Assembly (NCBI GenBank): GCA_019038645.1
Contig: JAHOYT010000043.1
Location: 1-41,891, forward strand
Reading direction: 5' to 3'
DNA from: Bacteroidales bacterium
GTDB taxonomy: Bacteria; Bacteroidota; Bacteroidia; Bacteroidales; UBA12077
Length of the DNA: 41,891 bases
Below are positions 1 through 7,313 of this stretch, piece after piece. Each line of letters starts with the position of its first letter. Position 1 is the first letter of the stretch. A program made the position numbers and the translations under genes. The notes below the pieces were generated by a model. It was not told the DNA's origin. It ran no database searches and was given only the letters and a program-made list of their open reading frames with translations.

Positions 1-53
1 ACATTAAATTCTCTTGCTGCCTTACTAAGTCTTGTTGCTTTTTCTGTTCCCAT
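1..53 (-). CDS. infB: Translation initiation factor IF-2, N-terminal fragment cut by window edge
   Basis: Only the first 17 codons are inside the window. They read MGTEKATRLSKAAREFN on the minus strand, starting with ATG at 53-51. This resembles the start of bacterial IF-2, whose N-terminal helical module begins with an 'RLSKxARELNV'-like stretch. IF-2 is the GTPase that brings initiator tRNA to the ribosome. The position supports the call: it is the third gene after rimP and nusA on the same strand, the classic rimP-nusA-infB order, 68 bases after the nusA stop. The GTPase domain lies outside the window, so the call rests on a short match plus gene order. Confidence 0.85.
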   Translation of the reverse strand, partial: MGTEKATRLSKAAREFN

Positions 54-121
54 ATTATGTGCCTAAGCCTGTTATATATACCAAAAAACCAAAAATATAC
101 TAATTTATAATATTGTACAAT

Positions 122-1360
122 TTACTCAAATTCTGATTTAATAATCTTTATTACCTCATCCACTGTTTCTTCCTCAAGATCAGTTCTTTTAATTAGATCT
201 TCCCTTGATAATTCCAGTACACTTTTTGCTGTATCGCATCCTACTGCTTTCAGTTCATCGATTATCCAGCTTTCTATTTCATCAGAGAATTCATCAATGC
301 TTACATCTTCATCATCTTGTCCGTCTGTTTCGCGATAAACATCAATCTCATATCCGGCAAGTTGACCAGCTAGTTTAATATTCAAACCACCTTTCCCAAT
401 TGCAAGCGAAACTTCTTCAGGTAATAAATAAACATCGGCTCGTTTTTCCTCTTCATTAATTTTGATAGAAATTATTTTTGCCGGACTTAATGATCTTTGA
501 ATAAATAGCTGCTTGTTGTTTGTGAAATTAATCACATCAATATTTTCGTTTTTAAGCTCTCTTACAATTCCATGAATTCTTGATCCTTTCATACCAACGC
601 AAGCTCCAACAGGATCAATTCTTTCATCATATGATTCCACAGCAACCTTTGCTCTTTCTCCAGGAATTCTAACAATCTTTTTAATTGTAATAAGACCATC
701 AAAAATTTCAGGTACTTCAAGTTCAAATAATCTTTCAAGAAATACAGTTGATGTACGTGATAAAATAATTAAAGGATTATTATTTTTCATCTCAACCCTA
801 ACAACAACTGCTCGGATTGTATCACCTTTTCTGAAATAATCAGATGGTATTTGTTCTGTTTTGGGAAGAATCAGCTCGTTTCCTTCATCATCAAGAGTTA
901 AAATTTCTTTCTTCCACACCTGGTATACTTCTCCGGTAACAATATCACCAATCTTGTCTTTATATTTTTCGTAGATATTATTTTTTTCGAGATCCAGAAT
1001 ACGGTTAGTAAGGTTTTGTCGTAAAGCCAAAATAGCTCTTCTTCCAAAATCAAGAAGTTTTACTTCGTCCGTAACTTCTTCCCCAACTTCATAATCATCG
1101 TCAATTTTCTTTGCCTCAGTTAATGTTATCTGCAGATTTTCATCTTCAATATCGCTATTTTTAACTACTTCACGATTTCTCCATATTTCAAAGTCTCCTT
1201 TGTCAATATTGATAATAATATCAAAGTTTTCATCTGTTCCGAATTTCTTTAGTAATAAATTACGGAAAACATCTTCAAGAACAGTCATCATCGTTGCACG
1301 ATCGATATTCTTTAACTCCTTAAATTCAGAAAACGTGTCGATCAAATTCAAATTCTCCAT
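122..1360 (-). CDS. nusA: Transcription termination/antitermination factor NusA
   Basis: NusA binds RNA polymerase and nascent RNA and modulates pausing, termination and antitermination. The 412 residues show the expected order. An N-terminal polymerase-binding domain covers about residues 1-130. An S1 domain begins near 'GDIVTGEVYQVW' at about 137. KH1 contains 'GACVGMKGSRIHGIV' and KH2 contains 'SLAIGKGGLNIKLA', both with the GxxG loop for RNA. A short acidic C-terminal helical segment follows ('TDLEEETVDEVIKII'). The protein lacks the two long acidic repeats of E. coli NusA, as in most non-proteobacterial NusA proteins. It lies 20 bases after rimP and upstream of infB, so the three are very likely one transcript. 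The ATG at 1360 is well placed. Confidence 0.97.
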   Translation of the reverse strand: MENLNLIDTFSEFKELKNIDRATMMTVLEDVFRNLLLKKFGTDENFDIIINIDKGDFEIWRNREVVKNSDIEDENLQITLTEAKKIDDDYEVGEEVTDEVKLLDFGRRAILALRQNLTNRILDLEKNNIYEKYKDKIGDIVTGEVYQVWKKEILTLDDEGNELILPKTEQIPSDYFRKGDTIRAVVVRVEMKNNNPLIILSRTSTVFLERLFELEVPEIFDGLITIKKIVRIPGERAKVAVESYDERIDPVGACVGMKGSRIHGIVRELKNENIDVINFTNNKQLFIQRSLSPAKIISIKINEEEKRADVYLLPEEVSLAIGKGGLNIKLAGQLAGYEIDVYRETDGQDDEDVSIDEFSDEIESWIIDELKAVGCDTAKSVLELSREDLIKRTDLEEETVDEVIKIIKSEFE

Positions 1361-1380
1361 CTTACTTTATATATTTTTCT

Positions 1381-1848
1381 TTATTTAAATTTTATAATAA
1401 CTTTTGTTGATTTAACCTTATCAAAGGAAAAATCATGTTTTTCTATAATATTTTGCTTTTTCTTTTTGCCTTCAACTTTAACCATTTTTGATTCTTCAAT
1501 TTGAAATCCATCATCAGAAACAATTGAAAGCACACCATTTATTTTTTTTCCTTCAAGTGTTAACGTTTCAATTTCATTTCCAATATTCTTCTGATATTGT
1601 TGAATTACTCTAAATGGCTCCGACAATCCTGCGGAAGCAACTTCCAGTTCATAATCTTCTTTTTCCCTGTCCAGCTTACTTTCAACCAATCTGCTTACTT
1701 CAACGCAGTCACTTATTGAAAACCCTTTAGTACTGTCAATTTCAATATTTATTCTATTTGCAGAACTTACTTTTATATCTACAATAAAAGCATTTTTCTC
1801 CTTTACAATATCTTCAATTATTTCCTGTATCGTATCTTTGCTTATCAT
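1381..1848 (-). CDS. rimP: Ribosome maturation factor RimP
   Basis: RimP is a cytoplasmic factor needed for maturation of the 30S subunit. The 155-residue length is normal for the family. The N-terminal alpha/beta domain contains the 'INIEIDSTKGFSISDCVEVSR' type stretch with conserved acidic and SISDC residues. This is followed by 'YELEVASAGLSEPFR', the family's most recognisable motif (usually YxLEVSSPGLxRPL). The C-terminal SH3-like barrel follows from about residue 85. It is the first gene of the rimP-nusA-infB operon, and its promoter and leader hairpin are listed separately. The ATG at 1848 gives a full-length family member. Confidence 0.95.
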   Translation of the reverse strand: MISKDTIQEIIEDIVKEKNAFIVDIKVSSANRINIEIDSTKGFSISDCVEVSRLVESKLDREKEDYELEVASAGLSEPFRVIQQYQKNIGNEIETLTLEGKKINGVLSIVSDDGFQIEESKMVKVEGKKKKQNIIEKHDFSFDKVKSTKVIIKFK

Positions 1849-1868
1849 CTTCCTTCTAAGTAATAATA

Positions 1869-1887
1869 AAGGGGACTATGTCCCCTT
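1869..1887 (-). promoter_or_regulatory. GC-rich hairpin in the rimP operon leader
   Basis: AAGGGGAC at 1869-1876 and GTCCCCTT at 1880-1887 form a perfect 8-bp stem with a 3-base loop. It lies between the predicted transcription start (near 1906) and the rimP start codon at 1848. On the minus strand the stem is followed by TTTATTATTA, a broken U-tract. This could make a weak terminator or attenuator, or act as a 5' stabiliser. The pairing is seen directly; the regulatory role is inferred. Confidence 0.5.
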
Positions 1888-1912
1888 ACACAAATCCCGC
1901 ACGTTTCAGCCG

Positions 1913-1944
1913 CAAAAGTATAAATATTCCCGGAAAACACAAAA
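1913..1944 (-). promoter_or_regulatory. Bacteroidota sigma-A promoter for rimP-nusA-infB
   Basis: Read on the minus strand, TTTTG (1944-1940) is followed after 19 bases by TACTTTTGC (1920-1912). This fits the Bacteroidota -33 (TTTG) and -7 (TAnnTTTGC) elements at about the usual spacing. Transcription would start near 1906, leaving a leader of about 58 bases before rimP. Confidence 0.65.
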
Positions 1945-2048
1945 TTATTGCCTTGAAAATTAGGGGTTTTTAATATTTGAAGTTCTTTTATCGAAATTTA
2001 TTAGACCCTGCGAGGTTCCGGTTATATTATTAATTCTTTTATTTCTTG

Positions 2049-2056
2049 TATTTTTG
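2049..2056 (+). promoter_or_regulatory. Candidate -7 element for the HD-domain gene
   Basis: TATTTTTG matches TAnnTTTG and is followed by C. It ends 22 bases before the GTG start at 2079. No clear -33 TTTG is visible at the right distance, so confidence is moderate. Confidence 0.4.
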
Positions 2057-2078
2057 CATATACTAAATTTAGATAATT

Positions 2079-3314
2079 GTGAAAGAAAACTGGTCAAATA
2101 AACGCAAAATTGTGAATGATCCTGTTTATGGATTAATAAATATACCTTCTGAAATTATATATGATATAATTGAGCACAAATATTTTCAGAGATTAAGAAG
2201 AATAAAACAATTGGGTCTGACGGATTATGTTTACCCCGGAGCTGTACACACCAGATTTCAACACACTTTGGGAGCTGTACATTTGTTAAGTTCAGCTATC
2301 AGTGTTCTCAGATCAAAGGGGATATTAATTACAACTGATGAAGAAGAAGCTGTTTCATTGGCAATTCTGTTGCATGACACAGGACATGGTCCTTTTTCCC
2401 ATACTTTTGAAAAAATTATTATTGAAAAGTACAATCACGAAGAGCTTTCTGTTCTGTTCATGGAAGTTCTCAATAAAGAGTTTAATGGAAAACTGAATCT
2501 TGCAATAAAAATTTTCAAAAATCAATATCACAAAAAATTTCTACATCAACTGGTTTCAAGTCAGCTTGATGTTGACAGGCTGGATTATCTCAGACGTGAC
2601 AGTTTTTACACCGGCGTTTCGGAAGGTGTAATTGGATCTGACAGAATAATAAAAATGTTAAATGTGGTTAATGATCAACTTGTTATTGAGGCAAAAGGCG
2701 TTTATTCCGTTGAAAAGTTTCTTATTGCGCGCTGGTTAATGTACTGGCAGGTATATCTACATAAAACGGTAGTTTCAGCCGAACAATTATTATTACAAAT
2801 ATTTAAACGGGTTAAGATTTTGATCTCTGAAAATAAGGAAGTTTATTTATCCAAAGAATTTGAGTTTTTTCTGACTAATCCCGGAATTGATAATTTTGAA
2901 ATACTAACTATCCTGGAAAATTTTTCAGCAATTGATGATGCTGACGTTCTTGTTTTAATAAAACATTGGACCAAAAATAAGGATACAGTACTATCTGAAC
3001 TATCAAAAAGATTATTAAACAGGCAGCTGTTTAAAATCGAAATTCAGGATAAACCATTTAGTCCTGAAAAAATATCACAGTTAACTGAAAAAGCATCTAA
3101 AATACTAAATCTAAAAGGCTCTGAATTAAAATACTTTGTATTTACAGATCATATAAGTAAAAATGCCTATAGCGCCTTCGATGACAAAATCCGCATTTTA
3201 TATAAAGACGGTTCACTGCTGGATATTGCAGATGCTTCAGATATGCTTAACACAGCTATACTGTCAAAAACCGTTAAAAAATATTTTTTGTGTTATCCGA
3301 AAGAAATTAACTGA
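2079..3314 (+). CDS. HD-domain phosphohydrolase (dGTPase-like, COG1078 family)
   Basis: This is a cytoplasmic HD-superfamily metal-dependent phosphohydrolase of the dGTPase-related COG1078 group. The metal-binding residues are visible: H62 in 'TRFQHTLG', the H99-D100 pair in 'LLHDTGHGPFSH' with H103 and H108, and a downstream Asp in 'SQLDVDRLDYLRRDS' (about D164). The 411-residue length is normal. The start is GTG at 2079; no in-frame ATG precedes the conserved 'DPVYGLI' segment, so the GTG is credible. The gene is divergent from the rimP operon and 48 bases upstream of lpxD. Some relatives hydrolyse dGTP and others have unknown substrates; the sequence alone does not settle this. Confidence 0.85.
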   Translation: MKENWSNKRKIVNDPVYGLINIPSEIIYDIIEHKYFQRLRRIKQLGLTDYVYPGAVHTRFQHTLGAVHLLSSAISVLRSKGILITTDEEEAVSLAILLHDTGHGPFSHTFEKIIIEKYNHEELSVLFMEVLNKEFNGKLNLAIKIFKNQYHKKFLHQLVSSQLDVDRLDYLRRDSFYTGVSEGVIGSDRIIKMLNVVNDQLVIEAKGVYSVEKFLIARWLMYWQVYLHKTVVSAEQLLLQIFKRVKILISENKEVYLSKEFEFFLTNPGIDNFEILTILENFSAIDDADVLVLIKHWTKNKDTVLSELSKRLLNRQLFKIEIQDKPFSPEKISQLTEKASKILNLKGSELKYFVFTDHISKNAYSAFDDKIRILYKDGSLLDIADASDMLNTAILSKTVKKYFLCYPKEIN

Positions 3315-3332
3315 ATCTGATTTTTAAATACT

Positions 3333-3340
3333 ACTTTTGC
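3333..3340 (+). promoter_or_regulatory. Candidate -7 element for lpxD
   Basis: TACTTTTG followed by C is a perfect TAnnTTTGC match, 22 bases before the lpxD ATG. It suggests that lpxD has its own promoter despite the close upstream gene. A -33 element is not evident. Confidence 0.4.
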
Positions 3341-3362
3341 ATTTAAATCTAACTCAATAAAC

Positions 3363-4400
3363 ATGGAATTTACAGCTAAAGCAATTGCCGAATTTTTAAA
3401 TGGCCAGGTTGTTGGAAATCCTGAAGTAAAAGTAAATAATGTTGCTAAAATAGAAGAAGCAAAGGACGGAACTCTTGCTTTTCTTGCAAATCCTAAATAC
3501 AGTAAATATCTATATTCCACTGAAGCTTCTATAGTTCTTATTAATAAAGATTTTGAACTTGAAAACCCTGTTTCTGCGACATTAATTAAAGTTGAAAACG
3601 CCTATGAAAGTTTTGCAAAACTTCTTGAATTGGCAGAACAAGCCAAGCCTGTAAAACAAGGAATAAGTTCTTTGGCATTTATTGAAGAATCTGCAAAAAT
3701 TGGTGATGGAGTTTATATTGCTCCGTTTGTATATATTGGAGAAAATGCTGTAATAGAGGACAATGCCAAATTATTTCCTCATGTATTTATTGATGATGAC
3801 GTAACAGTTAAAAAGAATACAACGCTAAATTCCGGTGTTAAAGTTTATCACGAATGTATAATTGGCGAAAATTGTATTATTCATTCTGGTGCTGTAATTG
3901 GTTCCGACGGTTTTGGATTTGCTCCTGATGAAAATAACGTTTACCGAAAAATACCACAATTAGGCAATGTAGTTATTGAAGATAATGTTGAAGTTGGATC
4001 TAATACTACTATCGACAGAGCTACAATGGGGTCTACATTTATTAAAAAAGGCGTGAAATTAGATAATCTAATTCAAATAGGACATAATGTTCAAATTGAA
4101 GAAAATACGGTTATGGCAGCTCAAGTGGGAATTGCAGGATCGACAAAAGTTGGTAAAAACTGTCAGTTTGGAGGTCAATCAGCAGCCGCCCCACATATAA
4201 TAATTGCCGATGGAGTTAAAGTTACGCCTCAAGCCGGAATACCAAATACAATAAAAGAACCAGGAAGTATAGTTATGGGAACTCCTGCTTTTAATATTCG
4301 TGAATTCCAAAGATCGTTTGTTGTGTACAAACAACTCCCCGATTTATATAAAAGAGTCAAAGAATTAGAAAACGAATTAAAGAAGCTTAAAGGGGAATAG
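3363..4400 (+). CDS. lpxD: UDP-3-O-(3-hydroxyacyl)glucosamine N-acyltransferase LpxD
   Basis: LpxD adds the second 3-hydroxyacyl chain, from acyl-ACP, to the 2-amino group of UDP-3-O-acylglucosamine, the third step of lipid A synthesis. The 345 residues comprise an N-terminal uridine-binding domain (about 1-100, with 'GTLAFLANPKY'), a left-handed beta-helix of hexapeptide repeats from about 105 to 315, and a C-terminal helix ('LYKRVKELENELKKL'). The likely catalytic histidine is H241 in 'LIQIGHNV'. 'IGSDGFGFAPD' and 'VGSNTTIDRATMGST' are LpxD hallmarks. It is followed by lpxC-fabZ and lpxA, the usual Bacteroidota order. Confidence 0.97.
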   Translation: MEFTAKAIAEFLNGQVVGNPEVKVNNVAKIEEAKDGTLAFLANPKYSKYLYSTEASIVLINKDFELENPVSATLIKVENAYESFAKLLELAEQAKPVKQGISSLAFIEESAKIGDGVYIAPFVYIGENAVIEDNAKLFPHVFIDDDVTVKKNTTLNSGVKVYHECIIGENCIIHSGAVIGSDGFGFAPDENNVYRKIPQLGNVVIEDNVEVGSNTTIDRATMGSTFIKKGVKLDNLIQIGHNVQIEENTVMAAQVGIAGSTKVGKNCQFGGQSAAAPHIIIADGVKVTPQAGIPNTIKEPGSIVMGTPAFNIREFQRSFVVYKQLPDLYKRVKELENELKKLKGE

Positions 4401-4520
4401 AAAGCTTTTTAATCTTACTTTTTTTATATATTCGAATTTCTTGCACGGGAATTAACCCGATTTTTTGTAACTTGCGACGATTTTTTTTATTATTGAGATC
4501 GAATTTAATAATTATTTAAT

Positions 4521-5918
4521 ATGTCGCAAAAACAGAAAACTATAAAAGAATCAATCTCTTTATCGGGAAAAGGATTACATACCGGATATGATGTTCAATT
4601 AACTTTTCATCCTGCACCAATTAATCATGGACTCAAGCTTCAACGTGCTGATCTTGAGGGAAGTCCGTTTATTACTCCGATAGTAGATAACGTTGTTGAT
4701 ACCTCGCGGGGAACTACATTAGAAGAAAATGGGGTACAAATTCATACTATAGAACACGTTTTGGCTTCTTTGGTTGGTTTAGAACTCGATAATATTTTAA
4801 TGGAATTTACCGGACCGGAAGCTCCTATCCTTGATGGCAGCTCAATTAAATATGTTGAGGCACTTAAAAAAGCAGGAATTGTTGAACAAGAAGCAGAAAA
4901 AAATTATTACATAATAAAGGAACGTACTGTTTTTCGCGACGAAGAAAACAACATTGAACTTGTAGCTTATCCGGATGATCATTTTTCTGTCGATGTAATG
5001 GTTGATTATAATTCAAAAGTTTTAGGACATCAATATGCATCATATCATCCTTCGCATGATTTTGAAAAAGAAATAGCACCATCAAGAACATTTGTATTTT
5101 TTCATGAATTAGAGTTTCTTTTAAAACACAACCTGATTAAAGGAGGCGATTTGCAAAACGCTATCGTTATTATGGAAAATGAAGTTTCGCAAGAGGAACT
5201 TAATAGGATGGCCGATTTATTTAACAAGCCTCATGTTAAAGTTAAAGAAGGAATTTTAAATAATGTTGATTTGCGATTTAGTAATGAGCCTGCACGTCAT
5301 AAATTGCTGGATATTATTGGTGATTTGGCTTTAATTGGGCGACCGATAAAAGGCAAAATTGTAGCATCGCGTCCGGGACATTTTGCAAATACTCAACTAG
5401 CTAAAATAATTAAGGATAATATAAAAAAGGAATTATCAAGGATTGCTATTCCAAAATATGACTCAACTAAAAAAGCTGTATACGATATAAATCAAATTAA
5501 GAAGTTATTACCTCATCGATATCCTTTCCTTTTAATTGATAAAGTAATCGAATTGAATGAGAATTCGGTTGTTGGAATAAAAAATGTTACCATGAATGAA
5601 AATTTCTTTATGGGACATTTTCCTAACGAACCTATCATGCCGGGAGTTTTACAGATAGAAGCAATGGCACAAGTTGGAGGCATTTTAGCTCTTAGCAAGG
5701 TTGAAGATCCGGAAAATTATCAAACTTTATTTTTGAAAATTGATAAAGTAAAATTTAAAAGAAAAGTAATTCCCGGAGATACAATAATTTTCAGGATGGA
5801 ACTTATCTCGCCTATAAGACGTGGTTTGGTTAATATGTTCGGGCAGGCCTTTGTTGGCGATGATCTTGTTATGGAAGGTGAATTAATGGCACAGGTTTCA
5901 AAAATAAAAGAAAACTAA
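4521..5918 (+). CDS. lpxC-fabZ: Bifunctional UDP-3-O-acyl-GlcNAc deacetylase / 3-hydroxyacyl-ACP dehydratase (LpxC-FabZ fusion)
   Basis: One 465-residue chain joins two enzymes. Residues 1 to about 305 are LpxC, the committed deacetylase of lipid A synthesis. Its zinc ligands are H79 (in 'HTIEHVLASL'), H260 and D264 (in 'HKLLDIIGD'), and its general acid/base pair is E78 and H287 ('GHFANTQLAK'). From about 320 to the end is FabZ, the hotdog-fold dehydratase of fatty acid synthesis, with 'LLPHRYPFLLID', catalytic H366 in 'MGHFPNEPIMPG' and E380 in 'LQIEAMAQ'. The fusion is known in Bacteroidota and places the two users of hydroxyacyl-ACP on one chain. The stop is 4 bases before lpxA. A weak CGGG/CCCG hairpin with a T-run (4446-4466) lies in the 120-base gap after lpxD. 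Confidence 0.97.
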   Translation: MSQKQKTIKESISLSGKGLHTGYDVQLTFHPAPINHGLKLQRADLEGSPFITPIVDNVVDTSRGTTLEENGVQIHTIEHVLASLVGLELDNILMEFTGPEAPILDGSSIKYVEALKKAGIVEQEAEKNYYIIKERTVFRDEENNIELVAYPDDHFSVDVMVDYNSKVLGHQYASYHPSHDFEKEIAPSRTFVFFHELEFLLKHNLIKGGDLQNAIVIMENEVSQEELNRMADLFNKPHVKVKEGILNNVDLRFSNEPARHKLLDIIGDLALIGRPIKGKIVASRPGHFANTQLAKIIKDNIKKELSRIAIPKYDSTKKAVYDINQIKKLLPHRYPFLLIDKVIELNENSVVGIKNVTMNENFFMGHFPNEPIMPGVLQIEAMAQVGGILALSKVEDPENYQTLFLKIDKVKFKRKVIPGDTIIFRMELISPIRRGLVNMFGQAFVGDDLVMEGELMAQVSKIKEN

Positions 5919-5922
5919 TCAT

Positions 5923-6705
5923 ATGAATCGGGAATTAGCGTACATACATCCGGAAGCAAAAATTGGTAAAAATGTTAAAATTGAGGCTTTTGCCTGGATT
6001 GATAAAAATGTTGTAATTGGAGACGACACATGGATAGGGCCGAATGCAACAATTATGGAAGGTGCAAGAATAGGGAAAAATTGTAAAATATTTCCGGGAG
6101 CCGTTGTTTCTGCAATACCTCAGGATTTAAAATTTAGCGGAGAAGAAACTACAGCAAAGATTGGAGATAATACTACTTTAAGAGAATGTGTTACGGTAAA
6201 TAGAGGAACTGTCTCTAAAGGAAAAACTGTGGTAGGAAACAATTGTCTTTTAATGGCATATGTACATATTGGACATGATAGTTTTCTTGGAAACAATATA
6301 ATTATTTCAAACAGCACAAATGTTGCCGGAGAAATAAAAATTGATGATTTTGCTATAATAAGCGGCGATGTTCAGATTCATCAATTTGTGAATATTGGTG
6401 GTCATGTTATGATATCAGGTGGCTCACTGGTAAGAAAAGATGTTCCTCCTTATATTACTGTTGCAAGAGAACCTTTATCGTATGTTGGTGTAAATTCTGT
6501 TGGTTTGCGCAGAAGAGGTTTCTCAAATGAAACAATTAGTCTGATACAGAATATTTACCGTGAAATTTTTATTAAAGAACAAAATGTTGCCCAGGCGCTG
6601 AAAAACATTGAATCTGAAATAGCTGAATCAGAAGAAAAAGAATATATTCTTGATTTTATAAGAAATTCTGAGCGTGGAATAATAAGAGGTTATAACGGAG
6701 AGTAG
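5923..6705 (+). CDS. lpxA: Acyl-ACP:UDP-N-acetylglucosamine O-acyltransferase LpxA
   Basis: LpxA carries out the first step of lipid A synthesis, transferring a 3-hydroxyacyl chain to the 3-OH of UDP-GlcNAc. The 260-residue length is typical. Hexapeptide repeats of a left-handed beta-helix run from about residue 5 to 190. The catalytic histidine is H118 in 'MAYVHIGHDSFLG'. The family-specific 'HQFVNIGGHVMISGG' and 'VGVNSVGLRRRGF' segments are present, followed by a C-terminal helical bundle. It starts 4 bases after lpxC-fabZ, so translation is probably coupled. It ends 2 bases from the convergent SiaC-like gene. Confidence 0.97.
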   Translation: MNRELAYIHPEAKIGKNVKIEAFAWIDKNVVIGDDTWIGPNATIMEGARIGKNCKIFPGAVVSAIPQDLKFSGEETTAKIGDNTTLRECVTVNRGTVSKGKTVVGNNCLLMAYVHIGHDSFLGNNIIISNSTNVAGEIKIDDFAIISGDVQIHQFVNIGGHVMISGGSLVRKDVPPYITVAREPLSYVGVNSVGLRRRGFSNETISLIQNIYREIFIKEQNVAQALKNIESEIAESEEKEYILDFIRNSERGIIRGYNGE

Positions 6706-6707
6706 TC

Positions 6708-7211
6708 TCAAACGTTTTCTAACAATTCAAAATCTCTTTCGTGACCGTTTCTTTTTATCGTTTCCCAGTATCTAAGTGAAATTTCTCCTGTTTTACCGGT
6801 TAATTTATTTTTAACCTTAAGTCTTTTTCTTTCTTTGACTCTGGTTTCTGTCATATTAAATTCAAAAGGAATGCTACTCATAGATTCAAGATCTTTTCCC
6901 GTTTCCAGACCAGAATCGTCACCCTCTTCATATGTCCAGACAACTTTCATATCATAACCTTCAATGTACTTATCATTAAGGACTTTTAGCATATCACAAA
7001 CATGCTTTGTTGAGCAACTATTTAAATATGACAGGGATAAATCAATTTTTGTATTTGCGGCCGGCTTTTTGATATATTCTTTAATCCATTTATCAACCGG
7101 TTTAAAAAATACTAAAATGTTTTCAGGCATTAGCCTGCCTTCCATCTTTATTAACCCTTTTTCAAGATGAATATAAGGTGTGTCAAGAGATTTTTTTATT
7201 GTAAGGCTCAT
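6708..7211 (-). CDS. SiaC-like regulatory phosphoprotein (DUF1987 family)
   Basis: I assign this 167-residue protein to the SiaC/DUF1987 family. The matching features are 'MPENILVFFKPVDKWI' (family: PENsyeFfxpVxxWl), 'LSYLNSCSTKHVCDML' (family: YLNTSSxKxxxDxf), 'MKVVWTYEEGD' and a late 'IPFEF'. In Pseudomonas SiaC, a Thr in the LNTSS motif is phosphorylated by the kinase SiaB and removed by the PP2C phosphatase SiaA, and the unphosphorylated form activates a diguanylate cyclase. Here that position is Ser (S65). About 45 extra basic residues follow the domain (122-167, 'RVKERKRLKVKNKL'). No SiaA, SiaB or GGDEF gene is nearby. The neighbour 102 bases upstream on the same strand is the large ABCG-type transporter, so co-transcription is possible. 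Family assignment is from motifs only; the role here is unknown. Confidence 0.75.
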   Translation of the reverse strand: MSLTIKKSLDTPYIHLEKGLIKMEGRLMPENILVFFKPVDKWIKEYIKKPAANTKIDLSLSYLNSCSTKHVCDMLKVLNDKYIEGYDMKVVWTYEEGDDSGLETGKDLESMSSIPFEFNMTETRVKERKRLKVKNKLTGKTGEISLRYWETIKRNGHERDFELLENV

Positions 7212-7313
7212 TCCAAAATATTATTTAACAGAGATACTTTTAGTTTAATACGTAATGATTTTATTTTGGTTACCAATCACAAAATATTCCACACTTGTCT
7301 GTAATACTGCACA

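Noticed and set aside
4446-4466. Hairpin CGGG/CCCG with T-run between lpxD and lpxC-fabZ as a terminator
   Set aside because: The stem is only 4 bp; it may be chance, and lpxD to lpxA are normally expressed together.
4521-5918. LpxC-FabZ fusion as a novelty
   Set aside because: The fusion is already well known in Bacteroidota and is used here only as a lineage marker.
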